In this document: positions 43,215 through 53,756 of the stretch, piece by piece | Layout of the letters: each line of letters starts with the position of its first letter | Position numbering within the stretch: the first letter of the stretch is position 1 | Assembly (NCBI RefSeq): GCF_009720735.1 | Contig: NZ_WNKU01000002.1 | Location: forward strand, 279,290 to 343,289 | DNA: 64,000 nt | Direction: 5' to 3' | Origin: Heliobacterium mobile | GTDB lineage: Bacteria; Bacillota; Desulfitobacteriia; Heliobacteriales; Heliobacteriaceae | The notes under the pieces: generated by a model | Seen by the model: only the letters and a program-made list of their open reading frames with translations | Told to the model about the DNA's origin: nothing | The model's database searches: none | Position numbers and translations under genes: made by a program

Positions 43215-43544
43215 CTAGTTTAGCTGACCCTTGCCTCTTTTTTGGAAGATCCACCATGCGTAAATGGCCGGCACCAATAGAAGAGACAGAATTACCGTCA
43301 AGAATAAGGCCATACCCAGCGTTTCAGAAATAAATGGGGTCAGCATACCGATGGCGATCATCCCAAAACCACTGGCTACGAAAATACGGCCGCCTAGATG
43401 ATGGGTTTTTGCCCAGATGTCACGGTCTGCCAATGTCCAAGGCAAACGAGTTCCCATGAAATAGTTCTGTCTCATCCGAGTGGTGACGTTTTTACAAGAT
43501 TTATTCATGGCAAATTTTGTTAACCTTTGCCGAGGTTCACGCAT
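43215..43544 (-). CDS. SdpI family protein, apparently N-terminally truncated
   Basis: A 109-residue ORF with the C-terminal half of SdpI/YhfL. The signature is RQNYFMGTRLPWTLADRDIWAKTHHLGG, followed by two membrane helices (FVASGFGMIAIGML and MALFLTVILSLLLVPAIYAWW). Full SdpI proteins are near 210 residues with further N-terminal helices. Only about 50 bp separate this ORF from the divergent repeat-protein gene, so the rest is absent. The first 30 residues are not hydrophobic and no SD is clear. It may be a short member or a decayed immunity/signal protein. Confidence 0.6.
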   Translation of the reverse strand: MREPRQRLTKFAMNKSCKNVTTRMRQNYFMGTRLPWTLADRDIWAKTHHLGGRIFVASGFGMIAIGMLTPFISETLGMALFLTVILSLLLVPAIYAWWIFQKRGKGQLN

Positions 43545-43597
43545 AGTCTATGGCAAACCATTTAATCTAAGGTAGATGAAGGAGAGTGTGTCCCCTC

Positions 43598-44101
43598 ATG
43601 TATGAAGACGACTATTATGTGACACAAGTCCCCCCTCCAGGACCGGACCTATTTGGTCAAGGGGGAACTGTTCCTTTGTACCGCTACTATAATCCAACCA
43701 TCACCGATCATTTCTATACGACCAACTTCGGCGAACTCGGTCGCGGACGGAACGGTTATAACTTCGAAGGAATCGCCTGCTATGTCCTAGCTAGGCAACG
43801 GGGCGGAACGGTACCGCTCTACCGTTACTGGAACCCTACAATCGGCGACCATTTTTATACGACCAACTACGGAGAGCTCGGTGCTGGCGGATCTGGCTAT
43901 ATCTTCGAGGGAATCCAATGTTATGTGTACCCGACGCAGAGACCTCGAACGGTCCCTCTTTACCGCTATTGGAATGCCGCTTTAGGCGATCACTTCTATA
44001 CGACGAACTACAATGAACTCGGCCCCGGACGTTCCGGCTATGTCTTTGAAGGAATTCAGTGTTATGTCTTTCCTACGTTCCCTTTCGGCGGTAGACGATA
44101 G
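43598..44101 (+). CDS. Protein of three tandem DUF5648-type repeats
   Basis: A 167-residue protein made of a short acidic and proline-rich start and three 47-residue repeats (residues about 22-68, 69-115, 116-160). Each reads TVPLYRYxNPxxxDHFYTTNxxELGxGxxGYxFEGIxCYV. This is the repeat of PF18885, usually found in secreted proteins and at the ends of hydrolases. The aromatic and His pattern suggests binding of a sugar or surface ligand. There is no signal peptide, and ATG at 43598 lies about 12 nt after AAGGAGAG. Here the repeats stand alone. Each repeat has a single Cys. Confidence 0.8.
   Translation: MYEDDYYVTQVPPPGPDLFGQGGTVPLYRYYNPTITDHFYTTNFGELGRGRNGYNFEGIACYVLARQRGGTVPLYRYWNPTIGDHFYTTNYGELGAGGSGYIFEGIQCYVYPTQRPRTVPLYRYWNAALGDHFYTTNYNELGPGRSGYVFEGIQCYVFPTFPFGGRR
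43661..44080 (+). repeat. Three in-frame 141-bp coding repeats
   Basis: Units begin at about 43661, 43802 and 43943, each 141 bp, encoding the 47-residue DUF5648 modules. Units 2 and 3 are more alike than either is to unit 1 at protein level, for example GDHFYTTNY and FEGIQCYV. Confidence 0.85.
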
Positions 44102-44116
44102 TCCCCGTCAAGAAAA

Positions 44117-44150
44117 AAGGCTGCTCAAAAACATTTTTGAGCAGCCTTTC
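44117..44150. terminator. Bidirectional terminator
   Basis: AAAGGCTGCTCAAAAA (44117-44132) pairs with TTTTTGAGCAGCCTTT (44135-44150). A- and T-runs sit on both sides, so it can serve the repeat-protein gene and the convergent methyltransferase gene. Confidence 0.85.
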
Positions 44151-44171
44151 CAGACTTCAGTCAACATGGGT

Positions 44172-45167
44172 TTATAGCGAAAAAATCGATGCTTCATTCG
44201 ATTCTTCACCCTTTTTCTCTTTTTGTTTTTGAAAGGCCAAGGTGTTTCTCTCCCAGAAGACCCCGTCAGTATAACCTTGAATGCTTTTGTCTGTTTCGGC
44301 CATCTCTAGTCGTTTCAGAGCTAGGCATCCGTATCCTTCGTTACAGTCGACGGCAATGAAGTTCCGGTTGAGTTTTTTAGCTACCACGGCTGTTGTGCCG
44401 GAACCGACAAAGGGATCGAAGACCACATCCCCTTCATTCGTGCTGGCTAAAATGATTTTGGCCACCAGTTTCTCCGGTTTCTGGGTGGGATGGTCCGTAT
44501 TTTCAGGCATCGACCAGAAAGGAACGCTGATATCGGTCCAAAGGTTCGACGGATAAGTCTCCCTAAAATTGCCGCCCTTGGTCTCTTCCCAATCCTTTGG
44601 TTTTCCATCTTCACGGTAGGGAGCGATGACGCGCCGTTTTAGCTTTACAGCATCCGGATTAAAGGTGTACTGTTTGCTCTTTGTGGCAAACCAGATATCT
44701 TCACAGGAATTCTTCCAGTTCGCCTTGGCACCTCGTCCTTTTTCCCGCTCCCAGGTAATTCGATTTTGGATGATCAGATATTTTGATAAAACAGTGTGAA
44801 TCGATATTGACGTCTTCCAGTCGCCGCAGACATAGACCGAGGCATTTGGTTTTAATGTGGGCATTAAACGACCAAACCATGAATCAAACCATAGGGTATA
44901 GGAATCCACGTCAGTGCCGTTAAAGGTCAAACCATGAAAGTCTTTGCTCAGGTTATAGGGTGGATCGAGAAAAAGTAAATCGACCGAATTCCGGGGAACA
45001 GTGTCGATGACATCGATGATATCTCCATGGACGATTCTATTCAATAAAACGCTTTCGCTGTTGAAGGGTGCCCTTACCAACCGGCTGGCGTACTGTATGT
45101 ATTCCGCTTCTGATAATGTAACTGTGCGGTTACGTCCGGCTCGTTGTTTTTCTGTAGATAGGACCAT
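44172..45167 (-). CDS. DNA methyltransferase (N6-adenine or N4-cytosine, beta class), orphan
   Basis: A 331-residue SAM-dependent DNA methyltransferase. Motif IV DPPYNL (68-73) comes before motif I DPFVGSGTT (about residues 255-263), which defines the beta order. HPTQKPEKLV lies between and is typical of this class. DPPY favours adenine-N6 methylation, but N4-cytosine cannot be excluded. ATG is 6 nt after AAGGAGGA. No restriction endonuclease or specificity gene lies next to it, so it may be a solitary regulator, a phage-defence remnant or an anti-restriction enzyme. Confidence 0.9.
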   Translation of the reverse strand: MVLSTEKQRAGRNRTVTLSEAEYIQYASRLVRAPFNSESVLLNRIVHGDIIDVIDTVPRNSVDLLFLDPPYNLSKDFHGLTFNGTDVDSYTLWFDSWFGRLMPTLKPNASVYVCGDWKTSISIHTVLSKYLIIQNRITWEREKGRGAKANWKNSCEDIWFATKSKQYTFNPDAVKLKRRVIAPYREDGKPKDWEETKGGNFRETYPSNLWTDISVPFWSMPENTDHPTQKPEKLVAKIILASTNEGDVVFDPFVGSGTTAVVAKKLNRNFIAVDCNEGYGCLALKRLEMAETDKSIQGYTDGVFWERNTLAFQKQKEKKGEESNEASIFSL

Positions 45168-45359
45168 ATTGTCTCCTCCTTCATTCCATCATTATAACAA
45201 AAACAGGTCCAGAGGAGACTGCCTCATCTTTTAAACAAAAGGTTCATGACCCATTGGATCACAGGCTATGACGTAATAGACTTTTCACAAAAAGGGAATA
45301 ACAACTGGCAGCCTATGAACATTCCTATTGAAAACAGGAGTTCGCGGGTACAATGGAGG

Positions 45360-46187
45360 TTATATCTCTTTCGAAACCGTTTGTATCGTCTCAGCTGCCG
45401 TAGCCAGTTGTTCCATCGCTTCAGAAATCTGTTGCGTCGCCAGGGCTTGGGCAGAACTAAGCCCCTCAGCGTGGTTGATCTTATCGACCATATGGAGAAT
45501 TTCACCGGCAATTGTCTGTAGAATATCTTTGATTTCTTTGACTGATTTCTCGCTGTCGAGTGACATTTTCCGGATTTCACCAGCCACGACGGAAAATCCT
45601 CGACCATGTTCACCAGCCCGCGCTGATTCAATGGACGCGTTTAATCCTAGTAAGTTGGTTCTTGAGGCGATGCCGGTAATAAACTTTAAGATATCATCGG
45701 TTTTCTTGAGATGCTGCAATACAGTTTGGCTGGAACCTTTCAAATCAGATAACTGTTTAGCCAGATTCCCGGCATTGGCAGCCACTTCCTGCGTCGTCGC
45801 GGTGACTTCCTCTGTCGATGAAGCCACCGTTTGCGATACATCCTGCATTTCTAGATTATTGGCTAAGTTTTGAGCGAAGGCGATCGCGCCGATGACTTGA
45901 CCCTGCTCGTCTGATATGGGCCAAGTGACCAGTTTGACTGGAAATCCGTACTCTTCTTTCGTCAATACTTTCGTCATCGGTTGTCCAGAAGACATCGTTT
46001 GCTCAAGGGGATCGCCTGGTTTGATCGGGTCACCTGGATGGATTCGAGTATGGATCGATGTGCTCGCTTCACAACTGAGATACTTATGTCTATCGGTCAC
46101 CATGATGACGCAATCATATGGCAAAATCGATTTCATAATGGATGCATAATGAGCTAACTGAGCCATCTCTTCCCGTATACCCATCAT
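45360..46187 (-). CDS. Soluble methyl-accepting chemotaxis-like protein
   Basis: A 275-residue protein with no membrane helix. The N-terminal 110 residues form a small sensory domain ([19 protein letters not shown], then [16 protein letters not shown]) of PAS or GAF-like shape. The C-terminal half is a shortened MCP signalling domain with the hairpin tip [34 protein letters not shown]. Cys42 in the sensory part may bind a ligand or metal. ATG at 46187 is 6 nt after AAGGAG. It should join cytosolic CheA/CheW arrays. Confidence 0.9.
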   Translation of the reverse strand: MMGIREEMAQLAHYASIMKSILPYDCVIMVTDRHKYLSCEASTSIHTRIHPGDPIKPGDPLEQTMSSGQPMTKVLTKEEYGFPVKLVTWPISDEQGQVIGAIAFAQNLANNLEMQDVSQTVASSTEEVTATTQEVAANAGNLAKQLSDLKGSSQTVLQHLKKTDDILKFITGIASRTNLLGLNASIESARAGEHGRGFSVVAGEIRKMSLDSEKSVKEIKDILQTIAGEILHMVDKINHAEGLSSAQALATQQISEAMEQLATAAETIQTVSKEI

Positions 46188-46291
46188 TTCCACTCCTTAA
46201 ATTATTAAAAATGTTTAATTCTGTTTAAAAGTTAATTCGCCGTAGACAAATATTTTCCTCTTTAAAAAATTCTAAATTATGTAATCGAATA

Positions 46292-46331
46292 AAAAAACCT
46301 GCCGGAAGCTCAGCTCCAGGGCAGGTTTTTT
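46292..46331 (-). terminator. Terminator of panE
   Basis: AAAAAACCTGCC (46292-46303) pairs with GGCAGGTTTTTT (46320-46331), just past the panE stop. Confidence 0.85.
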
Positions 46332-46335
46332 CGAT

Positions 46336-47277
46336 TTACTTTGACAATGGTTTTAGTTGCTCATAGACCTTTTCATGGGCTGGCGTCGGCACCCCTAATC
46401 CTCTTCCCGTTCGGACAATATAGCCCGAGAAGGCTTCCAGTTCTGTTCTCGATCCTTTTTCAAAATCTCGTTGCATCGATGTGGTGCTCTCGGGAGCGAA
46501 TGTATCTACCGACGCCATCGTCTTTTTCACAATGGCCTCATCAAGTTGGACTCCTTTAGCCTTGGCGACAGCGTAGACTTCCTCCATCGTAGTCAAAAGC
46601 ATGGCCCGTTGTTCCGGGTTCGACGCAACGGCTCCTACCGGTTTTTGAAAGAAGGACGTAATCCCGCCTAAGGAGCAGATCAAGAGATACTTCGACCATA
46701 CTGCCACTTCCGCATCAGCTACAAATTTTGCTGAAATATCAGCTTCTCGAAAAAGATTAGCGAGCAAGTCCAGTTGATCTTGGGAGATTTCCGGAAGGCC
46801 GACACCTTTATCAGCCCCGAAAACGATGCGAGGTACTCCTCCCCCTTGGCTGATTACACCAGGTGATTCGATTTTCGAGAAAATATAACAACAACCGTTG
46901 AGAACTTTTCCTTGCGGCAATAACGCTCGTAGTCGTTCTGCATGGTCAACGCCATTGAGAAGCGGAAGTACCAGTGTTTCCCGCTTCAATAGCGGGACGA
47001 TTTGTTGGGCTGCTGTCTCCAAATCATAGGTCTTCACACAAAAGAGAACGAAGTCGACCATTCCAATTTCGCTAGGGTCTTGAACCGCCTCTGTTGGATA
47101 AGCGACAAACTTTTCTTCACTGCTTTTCACGGTCAGCCCTTGCTCTTGCATCGCTTTTAAATGATCACCCCGGGCAATAAAAAACACGTCATTTTCTTTC
47201 GAATCAGCAAAGGCGTAAGCCAATTTCCCACCAAAAAACCCTCCAACGCCACCCATTCCAATGACTGCGATGCGCAT
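46336..47277 (-). CDS. panE: 2-dehydropantoate 2-reductase (ketopantoate reductase)
   Basis: A 313-residue enzyme using NADPH to reduce ketopantoate to pantoate in coenzyme A synthesis. The Rossmann start is RIAVIGMGGVGGFFGGKLA; further elements are VDFVLFCVKTYDLETA, LPLLNGVDHAERL and the catalytic-lysine region EVAVWSKYLLICSLGGITS. The C-terminal helical domain (TTSMQRDFEKGSRTELEAFSGYIVRTG) is typical. A related ApbA-type 2-hydroxyacid role cannot be excluded, since no other pan gene is near. It is 12 bp downstream of the secreted hydrolase gene. Confidence 0.88.
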   Translation of the reverse strand: MRIAVIGMGGVGGFFGGKLAYAFADSKENDVFFIARGDHLKAMQEQGLTVKSSEEKFVAYPTEAVQDPSEIGMVDFVLFCVKTYDLETAAQQIVPLLKRETLVLPLLNGVDHAERLRALLPQGKVLNGCCYIFSKIESPGVISQGGGVPRIVFGADKGVGLPEISQDQLDLLANLFREADISAKFVADAEVAVWSKYLLICSLGGITSFFQKPVGAVASNPEQRAMLLTTMEEVYAVAKAKGVQLDEAIVKKTMASVDTFAPESTTSMQRDFEKGSRTELEAFSGYIVRTGRGLGVPTPAHEKVYEQLKPLSK

Positions 47278-47289
47278 AGACAGCCTCCT

Positions 47290-48300
47290 TTATTTGATTC
47301 TATGATTGCTTTTGTCAGATAGAAATTCACCGATAGCTTTGGCAAAATTCCTAGGCTCTTCAAAATGGGGCATATGGCCACTATTTTGAAATAGCACCAG
47401 TTTGGAACCAGGAATTCGTTGTTGCATTTCCTCGGCGTACTTGACGGGACAGACGAAATCCTTAACACCAGTGAGAATCAATGTGGGAACTCCGATCAAA
47501 GAGAGGCGATCACGGGTATCAAAGACGCCCATGTTCTGATAGAAACCTTTATTTGGCCCTAGTGAGAAATGTATCTGTTTCAAGACCGGGTCGATTTCGC
47601 CTTTATGGTTATCATAATCGGCAAAATAGAATCCTACACATTTTTGAAAAGCTGAAGCCGCTTGCTCATCAGTAGTCGCCAATGTAGATTCCCGGAACCC
47701 CATCAAAGCCTGCCAGAACCAGGGTCGATCGATGAACCAGAAGAGATTCGCGGAAACATCACGCTTATAGGCGTCATCTGTAGTCGGCGTCGTCCCGTAC
47801 AAGATGAGACCGTTGAGATGAGCAGAATATTGAATCGCATACAATTGGGCCACCATTCCCCCGTGGGAGTGGCCAAGCAAATAAAACTTGTCCAACTGAA
47901 GGTACTGTCGAAGCTTTTCCATATCGTCCACATACCGGGAGAAATTGTAGTCGGCTAAATTCTTCAGTCGTTCCGATTTTCCGGTTCCTACCGGATCAAG
48001 GTAGACCATAGTGAATTCTTTTTCTACTTCCGGCATCTTCAAATAGGCCCCCCCGAATCCGGGACCGCCCGGATGGGCGAGACAGACAGGCCCGTTCCCA
48101 GATACATAATAGGTGAGGGTCGCACCGTTGATGGTCACCCGGTGCTCTCCCTGAATTAGTTTTTCTGTAGGTTTCTCTACAGAAGTTGTCTCATTGTTCG
48201 AAGCCAAATATGTACTGGAGTTTGCCAGTGCCATTAAGGATAAGTTGCACCACAAGCACAAAGCAATGATCGGAATAAATACTCCTCTAATATATCTCAT
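47290..48300 (-). CDS. Secreted alpha/beta hydrolase, proline iminopeptidase-like
   Basis: A 336-residue protein with an N-terminal signal peptide (RYIRGVFIPIIALCLWCNLSLMALA). The hydrolase domain has the oxyanion segment HPGGPG, the nucleophile elbow GHSHGG (where iminopeptidases have GGSWGS), the acid in LTGVKDFVCP and the His in NSGHMPHFEEP. The HGGPG-like motif places it near the S33 peptidases. Substrate unknown; peptide or ester. It is probably transcribed with panE. Confidence 0.85.
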   Translation of the reverse strand: MRYIRGVFIPIIALCLWCNLSLMALANSSTYLASNNETTSVEKPTEKLIQGEHRVTINGATLTYYVSGNGPVCLAHPGGPGFGGAYLKMPEVEKEFTMVYLDPVGTGKSERLKNLADYNFSRYVDDMEKLRQYLQLDKFYLLGHSHGGMVAQLYAIQYSAHLNGLILYGTTPTTDDAYKRDVSANLFWFIDRPWFWQALMGFRESTLATTDEQAASAFQKCVGFYFADYDNHKGEIDPVLKQIHFSLGPNKGFYQNMGVFDTRDRLSLIGVPTLILTGVKDFVCPVKYAEEMQQRIPGSKLVLFQNSGHMPHFEEPRNFAKAIGEFLSDKSNHRIK

Positions 48301-48379
48301 GAGATCAGTATCTGCGCCTCCCCTTGCTTCTGATCGTATTCAATTTCATTTTATCAGCTTTTATGATATTTCGCATAAA

Positions 48380-48409
48380 AAAAGCGTCGGCCAAGTGGGC
48401 GACGCTTTT
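48380..48409 (-). terminator. Terminator of the chemoreceptor gene
   Basis: AAAAGCGTCG (48380-48389) pairs with CGACGCTTTT (48400-48409), 48 bp past the chemoreceptor stop on the minus strand. Confidence 0.85.
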
Positions 48410-48456
48410 CTATCCAGGGATTATTATCGATATTTTCTAGTACATGAGAAGAACTT

Positions 48457-50460
48457 TTATACTCGATATCCCGCTAGGGTCTGCTGCAATTCCTCTGATG
48501 TCTTTGCCAGCATCGCTGCAGAATTCGCGATATCCTCCATCGAAGCAACTTGTTGTTCCGTTGCTGCAGCGATGGTCTCCGAGTTATCTACACTACGCAT
48601 CGAACCCTGACGGACAACGTGAATCCCACTCTTCAAGTTCTTCCACTCTTGAGCTAACAATTGATTCTGATCGATAATCGTCTCGATGCTGACCACCACT
48701 TGCCTGCTGGCTGTCGTAATTTCATTAAAGACTTTATCGACGAGATTAAAGGCGTTCATACCGGCTTGCAGACCTTGATTATGCTGCTCCCGGTTGGAGA
48801 CGACATTTTGTATTTCTGCTTTGATGCTATCGACAATCGCAGAAATATCTTTGGCCGCTTGTACCGAGTTTTCAGCAAGCTTGCGGATCTCTCCAGCCAC
48901 AACGGCAAAACCTCTCCCGGCTTCGCCGGCTCTCGCAGCTTCAATAGCCGCGTTAAGAGATAATAGATTCGTCTGGTTTGCAATCTGATCTATCATCTGC
49001 AAGATCTGCTCGATCTGTTGAGACTTCATCGCTAGTTGGTCGATGATTTGATTGTTCGAGTCGGTCGTGGTCTGAATCTCAAGCATCTTTTCTCTCGCAC
49101 CGTCGACGACCTTCCGTCCGTCATCAACGGTTCGAGAAGCAACCTCGGTCGAACGGGCCGATTCTTGGGCTGAACTAGTCATCTCTTCGATGGACGCCGC
49201 GATCTCTGCCACTAATTGCTCCATTCGCTCTAACTGTTGATCCGATTCTCGTGCTTCTTGAGAGACTTTTTGAGTCTCTTCTGAGACTTGATGATTTGCT
49301 ACGGTCAGTTGCGCCGTTATTTCCTTTAATCCAAAAGAAGCCTTCTGGAATCGTTCAACGGCTTCATCCACCTTCGTAATGGTCTGTTGTAACGACTCCA
49401 ACATGCCGTTCGCCGCTTTGGATAGGCTTCCGATCTCATCGTCCGATGAAACAGGAATGCGTTGGGTCAAGTCGCCTTCACCGCGGCTGATGGTCATCAA
49501 GGCATGTTCAAGATCATTGAGCCGGCTCATCTGTCGGTTGACCACATAAGGGAGCACGAAAGCAGTCACGACAAAGCCAAGCAATGCAGCGGCAACAGTG
49601 ATGTTACGGATGTTCGTCAAGATGTGATTCGATAAAGTCAATACCAAATATCTTCCGTTTGACAAGGGTGCAATGTAATGAGTCGCTTTAATGCTTCCAA
49701 AGCTGCCGCTTTGAAATGTGATCTCGTCTAATTTTATCGCATTAGCCAGACCGAGTTTCATTTCAGGGTAGAGTGTATCGATATTAGCATCGCTGCCTAC
49801 GAGAATTTGTCCATTCGAATCAACCAGAGCCGTAAAGAGAACCTCCTCACGCAATTGACCGCTCATCTGTCGAATAAAGGACGGAGCTCCCAACTGTTCA
49901 TCCAGTTCAACCAGTTTTTTTCCGTTCCGTCCGATTTGGACGATCCGTGGACTGTCCCATCCTGACACACCGACATATTTATACACTTCAGGATCAATTG
50001 TCCGCTTTTGCGCCGGTTGGGCGACGACCTGACGTTTTCCGGTGATCAAGTCCATAAATTCATAAGCCTGTCCCTTTGGATCGCTGCCAAAGTTAAAATT
50101 TACATTTGTCCCAATACTCGTCAATTGCACTTGTCCCTGACTGTCGGTCACCCAAAACTCATCGAGTCCAGAGCGTTTGGATAATTCAACCAGTTGTTCG
50201 TAGTTGGTGCCTTTGCTTAGCAACAAGGATAATATACTGGCTTGCCCGACCATCTCCTTCTCCAACACTTCTTCGGTTATCTTACGGGCTGCTGTGGCGT
50301 TTTCGATGCCTAAACGGACCGTCTCCGTCATGGCCAATCCTTGCATATGCAAGTTGCGTGCCGTCTGGTTGTAGATAAAAGTGGCCATAGCTACGATGAC
50401 TACACCGAATACGATCATGATTGGCCATATAATTTTGTGTTTTAACGAGTTTAAGCGCAT
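48457..50460 (-). CDS. Methyl-accepting chemotaxis protein, transmembrane
   Basis: A 667-residue chemoreceptor. The first membrane helix is about residues 12-30. An outer sensory domain of about 260 residues follows ([15 protein letters not shown] and [16 protein letters not shown] look like Cache folds). The second helix is near 300, with HAMP to about 355 ([20 protein letters not shown]). The signalling domain has tip [38 protein letters not shown]. The ligand is unknown. The stretch 50461-50736 upstream is AT-rich and holds only the gatB terminator and presumably this gene's promoter. Confidence 0.94.
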   Translation of the reverse strand: MRLNSLKHKIIWPIMIVFGVVIVAMATFIYNQTARNLHMQGLAMTETVRLGIENATAARKITEEVLEKEMVGQASILSLLLSKGTNYEQLVELSKRSGLDEFWVTDSQGQVQLTSIGTNVNFNFGSDPKGQAYEFMDLITGKRQVVAQPAQKRTIDPEVYKYVGVSGWDSPRIVQIGRNGKKLVELDEQLGAPSFIRQMSGQLREEVLFTALVDSNGQILVGSDANIDTLYPEMKLGLANAIKLDEITFQSGSFGSIKATHYIAPLSNGRYLVLTLSNHILTNIRNITVAAALLGFVVTAFVLPYVVNRQMSRLNDLEHALMTISRGEGDLTQRIPVSSDDEIGSLSKAANGMLESLQQTITKVDEAVERFQKASFGLKEITAQLTVANHQVSEETQKVSQEARESDQQLERMEQLVAEIAASIEEMTSSAQESARSTEVASRTVDDGRKVVDGAREKMLEIQTTTDSNNQIIDQLAMKSQQIEQILQMIDQIANQTNLLSLNAAIEAARAGEAGRGFAVVAGEIRKLAENSVQAAKDISAIVDSIKAEIQNVVSNREQHNQGLQAGMNAFNLVDKVFNEITTASRQVVVSIETIIDQNQLLAQEWKNLKSGIHVVRQGSMRSVDNSETIAAATEQQVASMEDIANSAAMLAKTSEELQQTLAGYRV

Positions 50461-50690
50461 GAGGTTACCCCCTACGTATTCGCACGTATATACTTAATAA
50501 AGCATTTTAACCCATCTCTTTCCTTCTATATATAATAATTCCAAACCCCAATAATATCAACATTTTTATTTTTATTACTTATATCGATTGAGTATATAAA
50601 CTCAGTGTAAATAGTTTTATTCTTTGATATATGGGGTAAGGAAATTTTTTCAGCTCTATGTAATACAATATCCTTCTTTTTTAAAGAAAA

Positions 50691-50723
50691 AAGGCGCCGT
50701 ACTTCTCAGTATACGGTCGCCTT
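50691..50723 (-). terminator. Terminator of the pcrA-ligA-gat operon
   Basis: AAGGCG(C)CGTA (50691-50701) pairs with TACGG(T)CGCCTT (50712-50723); on the minus strand TTTTCTTT follows. It lies 14 bp past the gatB stop. Confidence 0.85.
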
Positions 50724-50736
50724 CGCTTGATTTTGA

Positions 50737-52263
50737 TTACAGTTTTTCCAGTTCCTCTTTCAGCAGCTTGTTGACGAGTCCGGGATTGGCTTTTCCTTTC
50801 GTCGCCTTCATGGCCTGACCGACGAGGAAGCCCATAGCTTTTTCCTTGCCAGCCTTGAAATCAGCGACTACGCTTGGGTTCGCTGTCAAGATGTCTCTAA
50901 CGATGGATGCGATAGCCCCTTCATCAGAAATCTGGACAAGACCTTTTTCTTCAACGATCGCCTTCGCCGGTTTGCCTGTCGCAAACATGTCCTCAAAAAC
51001 CGTTTTGGCGATTTTTGTGGAGATCGTTCCTGCTTCGAGCAATTGCAGGAGTCCGACGAGGTTTTCCGGCGTGACGGGACTGTTCAAGTAGCCAAATTCG
51101 GAAGCGTTGAGCAGACGGGTGAGCTCGCCCATCATATAGTTGGAAATCTGCTTAGCTCGCTCTTTCGCCTTATCATCGGCTTCGACTCCAGAAGGAGTAT
51201 CTACCCCAAAGGCCTTACAGGCGCTGTCAAAGTAATCAGCCATCGCCTTGGAACCGGTAATGATTCCTGCATCGTAGGCAGGTAATCCGTAGGTGTGAAC
51301 GAGGCGCTCCTTGCGGACATGAGGCATTTCGGGCAAGGTAGCTTTTACCCGGTCAACCCATTCGCGGGAGATGACCAGTGGTACCAAATCCGGTTCAGGG
51401 AAGTACCGATAGTCATGAGCTTCTTCCTTGCTGCGCAGGGAGATTGTCATGCCTTTCGCTTCGTCCCACATTCGTGTCTCCTGGAGGATCTTACCGCCAT
51501 CGCGGAGGATCTCGGCTTGACGTTCTACCTCATATTCCAAAGCCCGTTGTAACGCTTTGAAGGAGTTCATATTTTTCAGTTCGGCCTTCGTGCCAAACTC
51601 TTTTTGACCCCAAGGACGCAAGGACACGTTGGCATCACAGCGCAAGCTCCCTTGCTCCATCTTACAGTCGGACACTTCCGTATATTCCAGAATCGCTTTC
51701 AACCGTTCCAAATAGGCAACAGCCTCTTCAATCGAACGGATGTCCGGTTCTGAAACGATCTCAATTAAAGGAACACCGGTGCGGTTGTAGTCGGCCATAG
51801 AGTATTCAGCGCCAGCCAGGTTCGCCGCACCGCCGTGGACCAGTTTGCCGGCGTCTTCCTCCATGTGTACACGGGTGATGCCAATACGTTTTGGGTTTCC
51901 GCCCACTTCGATGTCGAGATAGCCATCCTTAGCGATAGGAAGATCGTATTGGGAAACCTGATATGCCTTAGGCAAATCGGGATAGAAATAGTTCTTGCGA
52001 TCGAACTTGGAGAATTCAGCGATTTCACAGTTCAAGGCCAAGCCAGCCTTCATGGCGTAATCGACGACTTGCTTGTTCAAGACCGGCAGCACCCCTGGCA
52101 AGCCTAAGCAGACGGGACAGACATGCGTATTCTGGTCACCGCCGAACTCGGTCGTGCAGCCGCAAAAAATCTTGCTCTTCGTATGCAGTTCCACATGGAC
52201 TTCTAAGCCCATGACGATTTCAAAGTCAAAATCACGTTCCATTTGCATGGTCTCATTGTTCAT
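50737..52263 (-). CDS. gatB: Asp-tRNA(Asn)/Glu-tRNA(Gln) amidotransferase subunit B
   Basis: A 508-residue subunit that binds and phosphorylates the misacylated tRNA before amidation. The start [20 protein letters not shown] and later [15 protein letters not shown] give the zinc-binding cysteines (C-x-C and C-x2-C). The YqeY-like tail domain ([33 protein letters not shown]) recruits tRNA. ATG is 6 nt after GGGGGTG, 3 bp past the gatA stop. Confidence 0.97.
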   Translation of the reverse strand: MNNETMQMERDFDFEIVMGLEVHVELHTKSKIFCGCTTEFGGDQNTHVCPVCLGLPGVLPVLNKQVVDYAMKAGLALNCEIAEFSKFDRKNYFYPDLPKAYQVSQYDLPIAKDGYLDIEVGGNPKRIGITRVHMEEDAGKLVHGGAANLAGAEYSMADYNRTGVPLIEIVSEPDIRSIEEAVAYLERLKAILEYTEVSDCKMEQGSLRCDANVSLRPWGQKEFGTKAELKNMNSFKALQRALEYEVERQAEILRDGGKILQETRMWDEAKGMTISLRSKEEAHDYRYFPEPDLVPLVISREWVDRVKATLPEMPHVRKERLVHTYGLPAYDAGIITGSKAMADYFDSACKAFGVDTPSGVEADDKAKERAKQISNYMMGELTRLLNASEFGYLNSPVTPENLVGLLQLLEAGTISTKIAKTVFEDMFATGKPAKAIVEEKGLVQISDEGAIASIVRDILTANPSVVADFKAGKEKAMGFLVGQAMKATKGKANPGLVNKLLKEELEKL

Positions 52264-52266
52264 TTG

Positions 52267-53730
52267 TTACACCCCCAGATCCGGCGTCTGACTGTGGCAT
52301 CCGGTAGCCTGCTCATAGGCATAGGCCAACTGCAGCAGCTTGGCCTCGTCGAAGGCTTTGCCCATCAACTGCAGACCTACGGGCAAGCCATTGGCAAAAC
52401 CGGCGTTGATATTCAGGGCCGGGATACCTGCCAGGTTCACCGACAAGGTACAGATGTCCGATAAGTACATTTGCAGGGGGTTGTCCGTGCGATCGCCAAA
52501 TTTAAAGGCTACTGTCGGTGATGTCGGCGAAAGGAGCACATCAAATTTTTCATAAGCTTGATCAAAGTCACCTTTGATCAGGGTGCGGACCTTTTGGGCT
52601 TTTAGGTAGTAAGCGTCATAATAGCCGGAGCTGAGGGCGTAAGTTCCCAGCATGATGCGCCGTTTCACTTCTTCCCCAAAGCCTTCGGCACGAGTCTTTT
52701 TAAACATGGTGATCAAATCAGGCGCTTCTTCGGAACGGTAGCCGTAACGAACTCCGTCATAGCGGGCTAAGTTGGAGGAGGCTTCCGCCGGAGCGATCAG
52801 ATAATAGACCGGAAGGGCGTATTCAGTATGAGGCAGGGAACACTCGCCGATCTCTGCGCCGAGGCCTTCTAACACTTTCACAGCTTTTTCGATGACTGCT
52901 TTCACTTCTGGATCAATGCCTTCGCCAAAGTACTCCTTTGGCAGACCGATCCGCCAGCCTTTGACCGATTGTCCGAGGAGAGCCTCATAGTCAGGATAAT
53001 CGACCGGGGCGGAAGTGGAGTCTTTCAGGTCATAACCGGCGATAGCGTTCATGACCCGGGCGTTGTCACGAACGTCACGGGTAAAGGGTCCGATTTGATC
53101 CAACGACGACGCAAAGGCGACGAGTCCGAAACGCGATACAGCGCCATAGGTCGGCTTCATGCCGACAACACCGCAAAAAGCGGCCGGCTGCCGGATCGAC
53201 CCGCCCGTATCAGAGCCTAAGGTAAAGACCGCTTGTCCAGCGGCCACAGCGGCGGCCGAACCGCCGGAGGACCCGCCGGGTACCCGTTCGATATCCCAGG
53301 GGTTGCGCGTCGCGAAGAAGCGGGAGTTTTCCGTCGACGAGCCCATGGCGAATTCATCCATATTGCATTTTCCCATGAGAATGGCGCCGGCTTCTTTCAG
53401 CTTCGTCACCACCGTAGCGTCATAGGGCGGTACGAAATTGTGCAGAATCTTTGATGCACAGGTGGTGCGTACCCCATCAGTGCACATGTTGTCTTTTAAA
53501 GCCATAGGGATCCCTTCCAGGGGACCGATCGCTTCGCCGGCGGCGATTTTGGCATCTACCTTCGCCGCTTGAGCCATGGCATCATCTAAAGTCCGGGTGA
53601 TGAAGGCTTGCACTTTCGGCTCGGCAGCTTCAATTCGCTCAGCCTGGGCCCGGACCAGTTCGGCAGCGCTGATCTCTTTGTTCACCAACAGGTCATGCAG
53701 TTCATGAGCCTTTTTTGTATACAGCTTCAC
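52267..53730 (-). CDS. gatA: Asp-tRNA(Asn)/Glu-tRNA(Gln) amidotransferase subunit A
   Basis: A 487-residue glutaminase of the amidase-signature family. The Ser-cisSer-Lys triad is Lys79, Ser178 (in [10 protein letters not shown] region) and Ser154 ([10 protein letters not shown]), at the same numbers as in S. aureus GatA. It frees ammonia from glutamine and passes it through a channel to GatB. Length is standard. It lies between gatC (26 bp) and gatB (3 bp). Confidence 0.98.
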   Translation of the reverse strand: MKLYTKKAHELHDLLVNKEISAAELVRAQAERIEAAEPKVQAFITRTLDDAMAQAAKVDAKIAAGEAIGPLEGIPMALKDNMCTDGVRTTCASKILHNFVPPYDATVVTKLKEAGAILMGKCNMDEFAMGSSTENSRFFATRNPWDIERVPGGSSGGSAAAVAAGQAVFTLGSDTGGSIRQPAAFCGVVGMKPTYGAVSRFGLVAFASSLDQIGPFTRDVRDNARVMNAIAGYDLKDSTSAPVDYPDYEALLGQSVKGWRIGLPKEYFGEGIDPEVKAVIEKAVKVLEGLGAEIGECSLPHTEYALPVYYLIAPAEASSNLARYDGVRYGYRSEEAPDLITMFKKTRAEGFGEEVKRRIMLGTYALSSGYYDAYYLKAQKVRTLIKGDFDQAYEKFDVLLSPTSPTVAFKFGDRTDNPLQMYLSDICTLSVNLAGIPALNINAGFANGLPVGLQLMGKAFDEAKLLQLAYAYEQATGCHSQTPDLGV

Positions 53731-53756
53731 AGGGATCCTCCATTCGGGTCGAAATA

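Noticed and set aside
45246..45521. Plus-strand ORF of 91 codons over the chemoreceptor 3' end
   Set aside because: Antisense to the MCP signalling domain; no SD and no family pattern.
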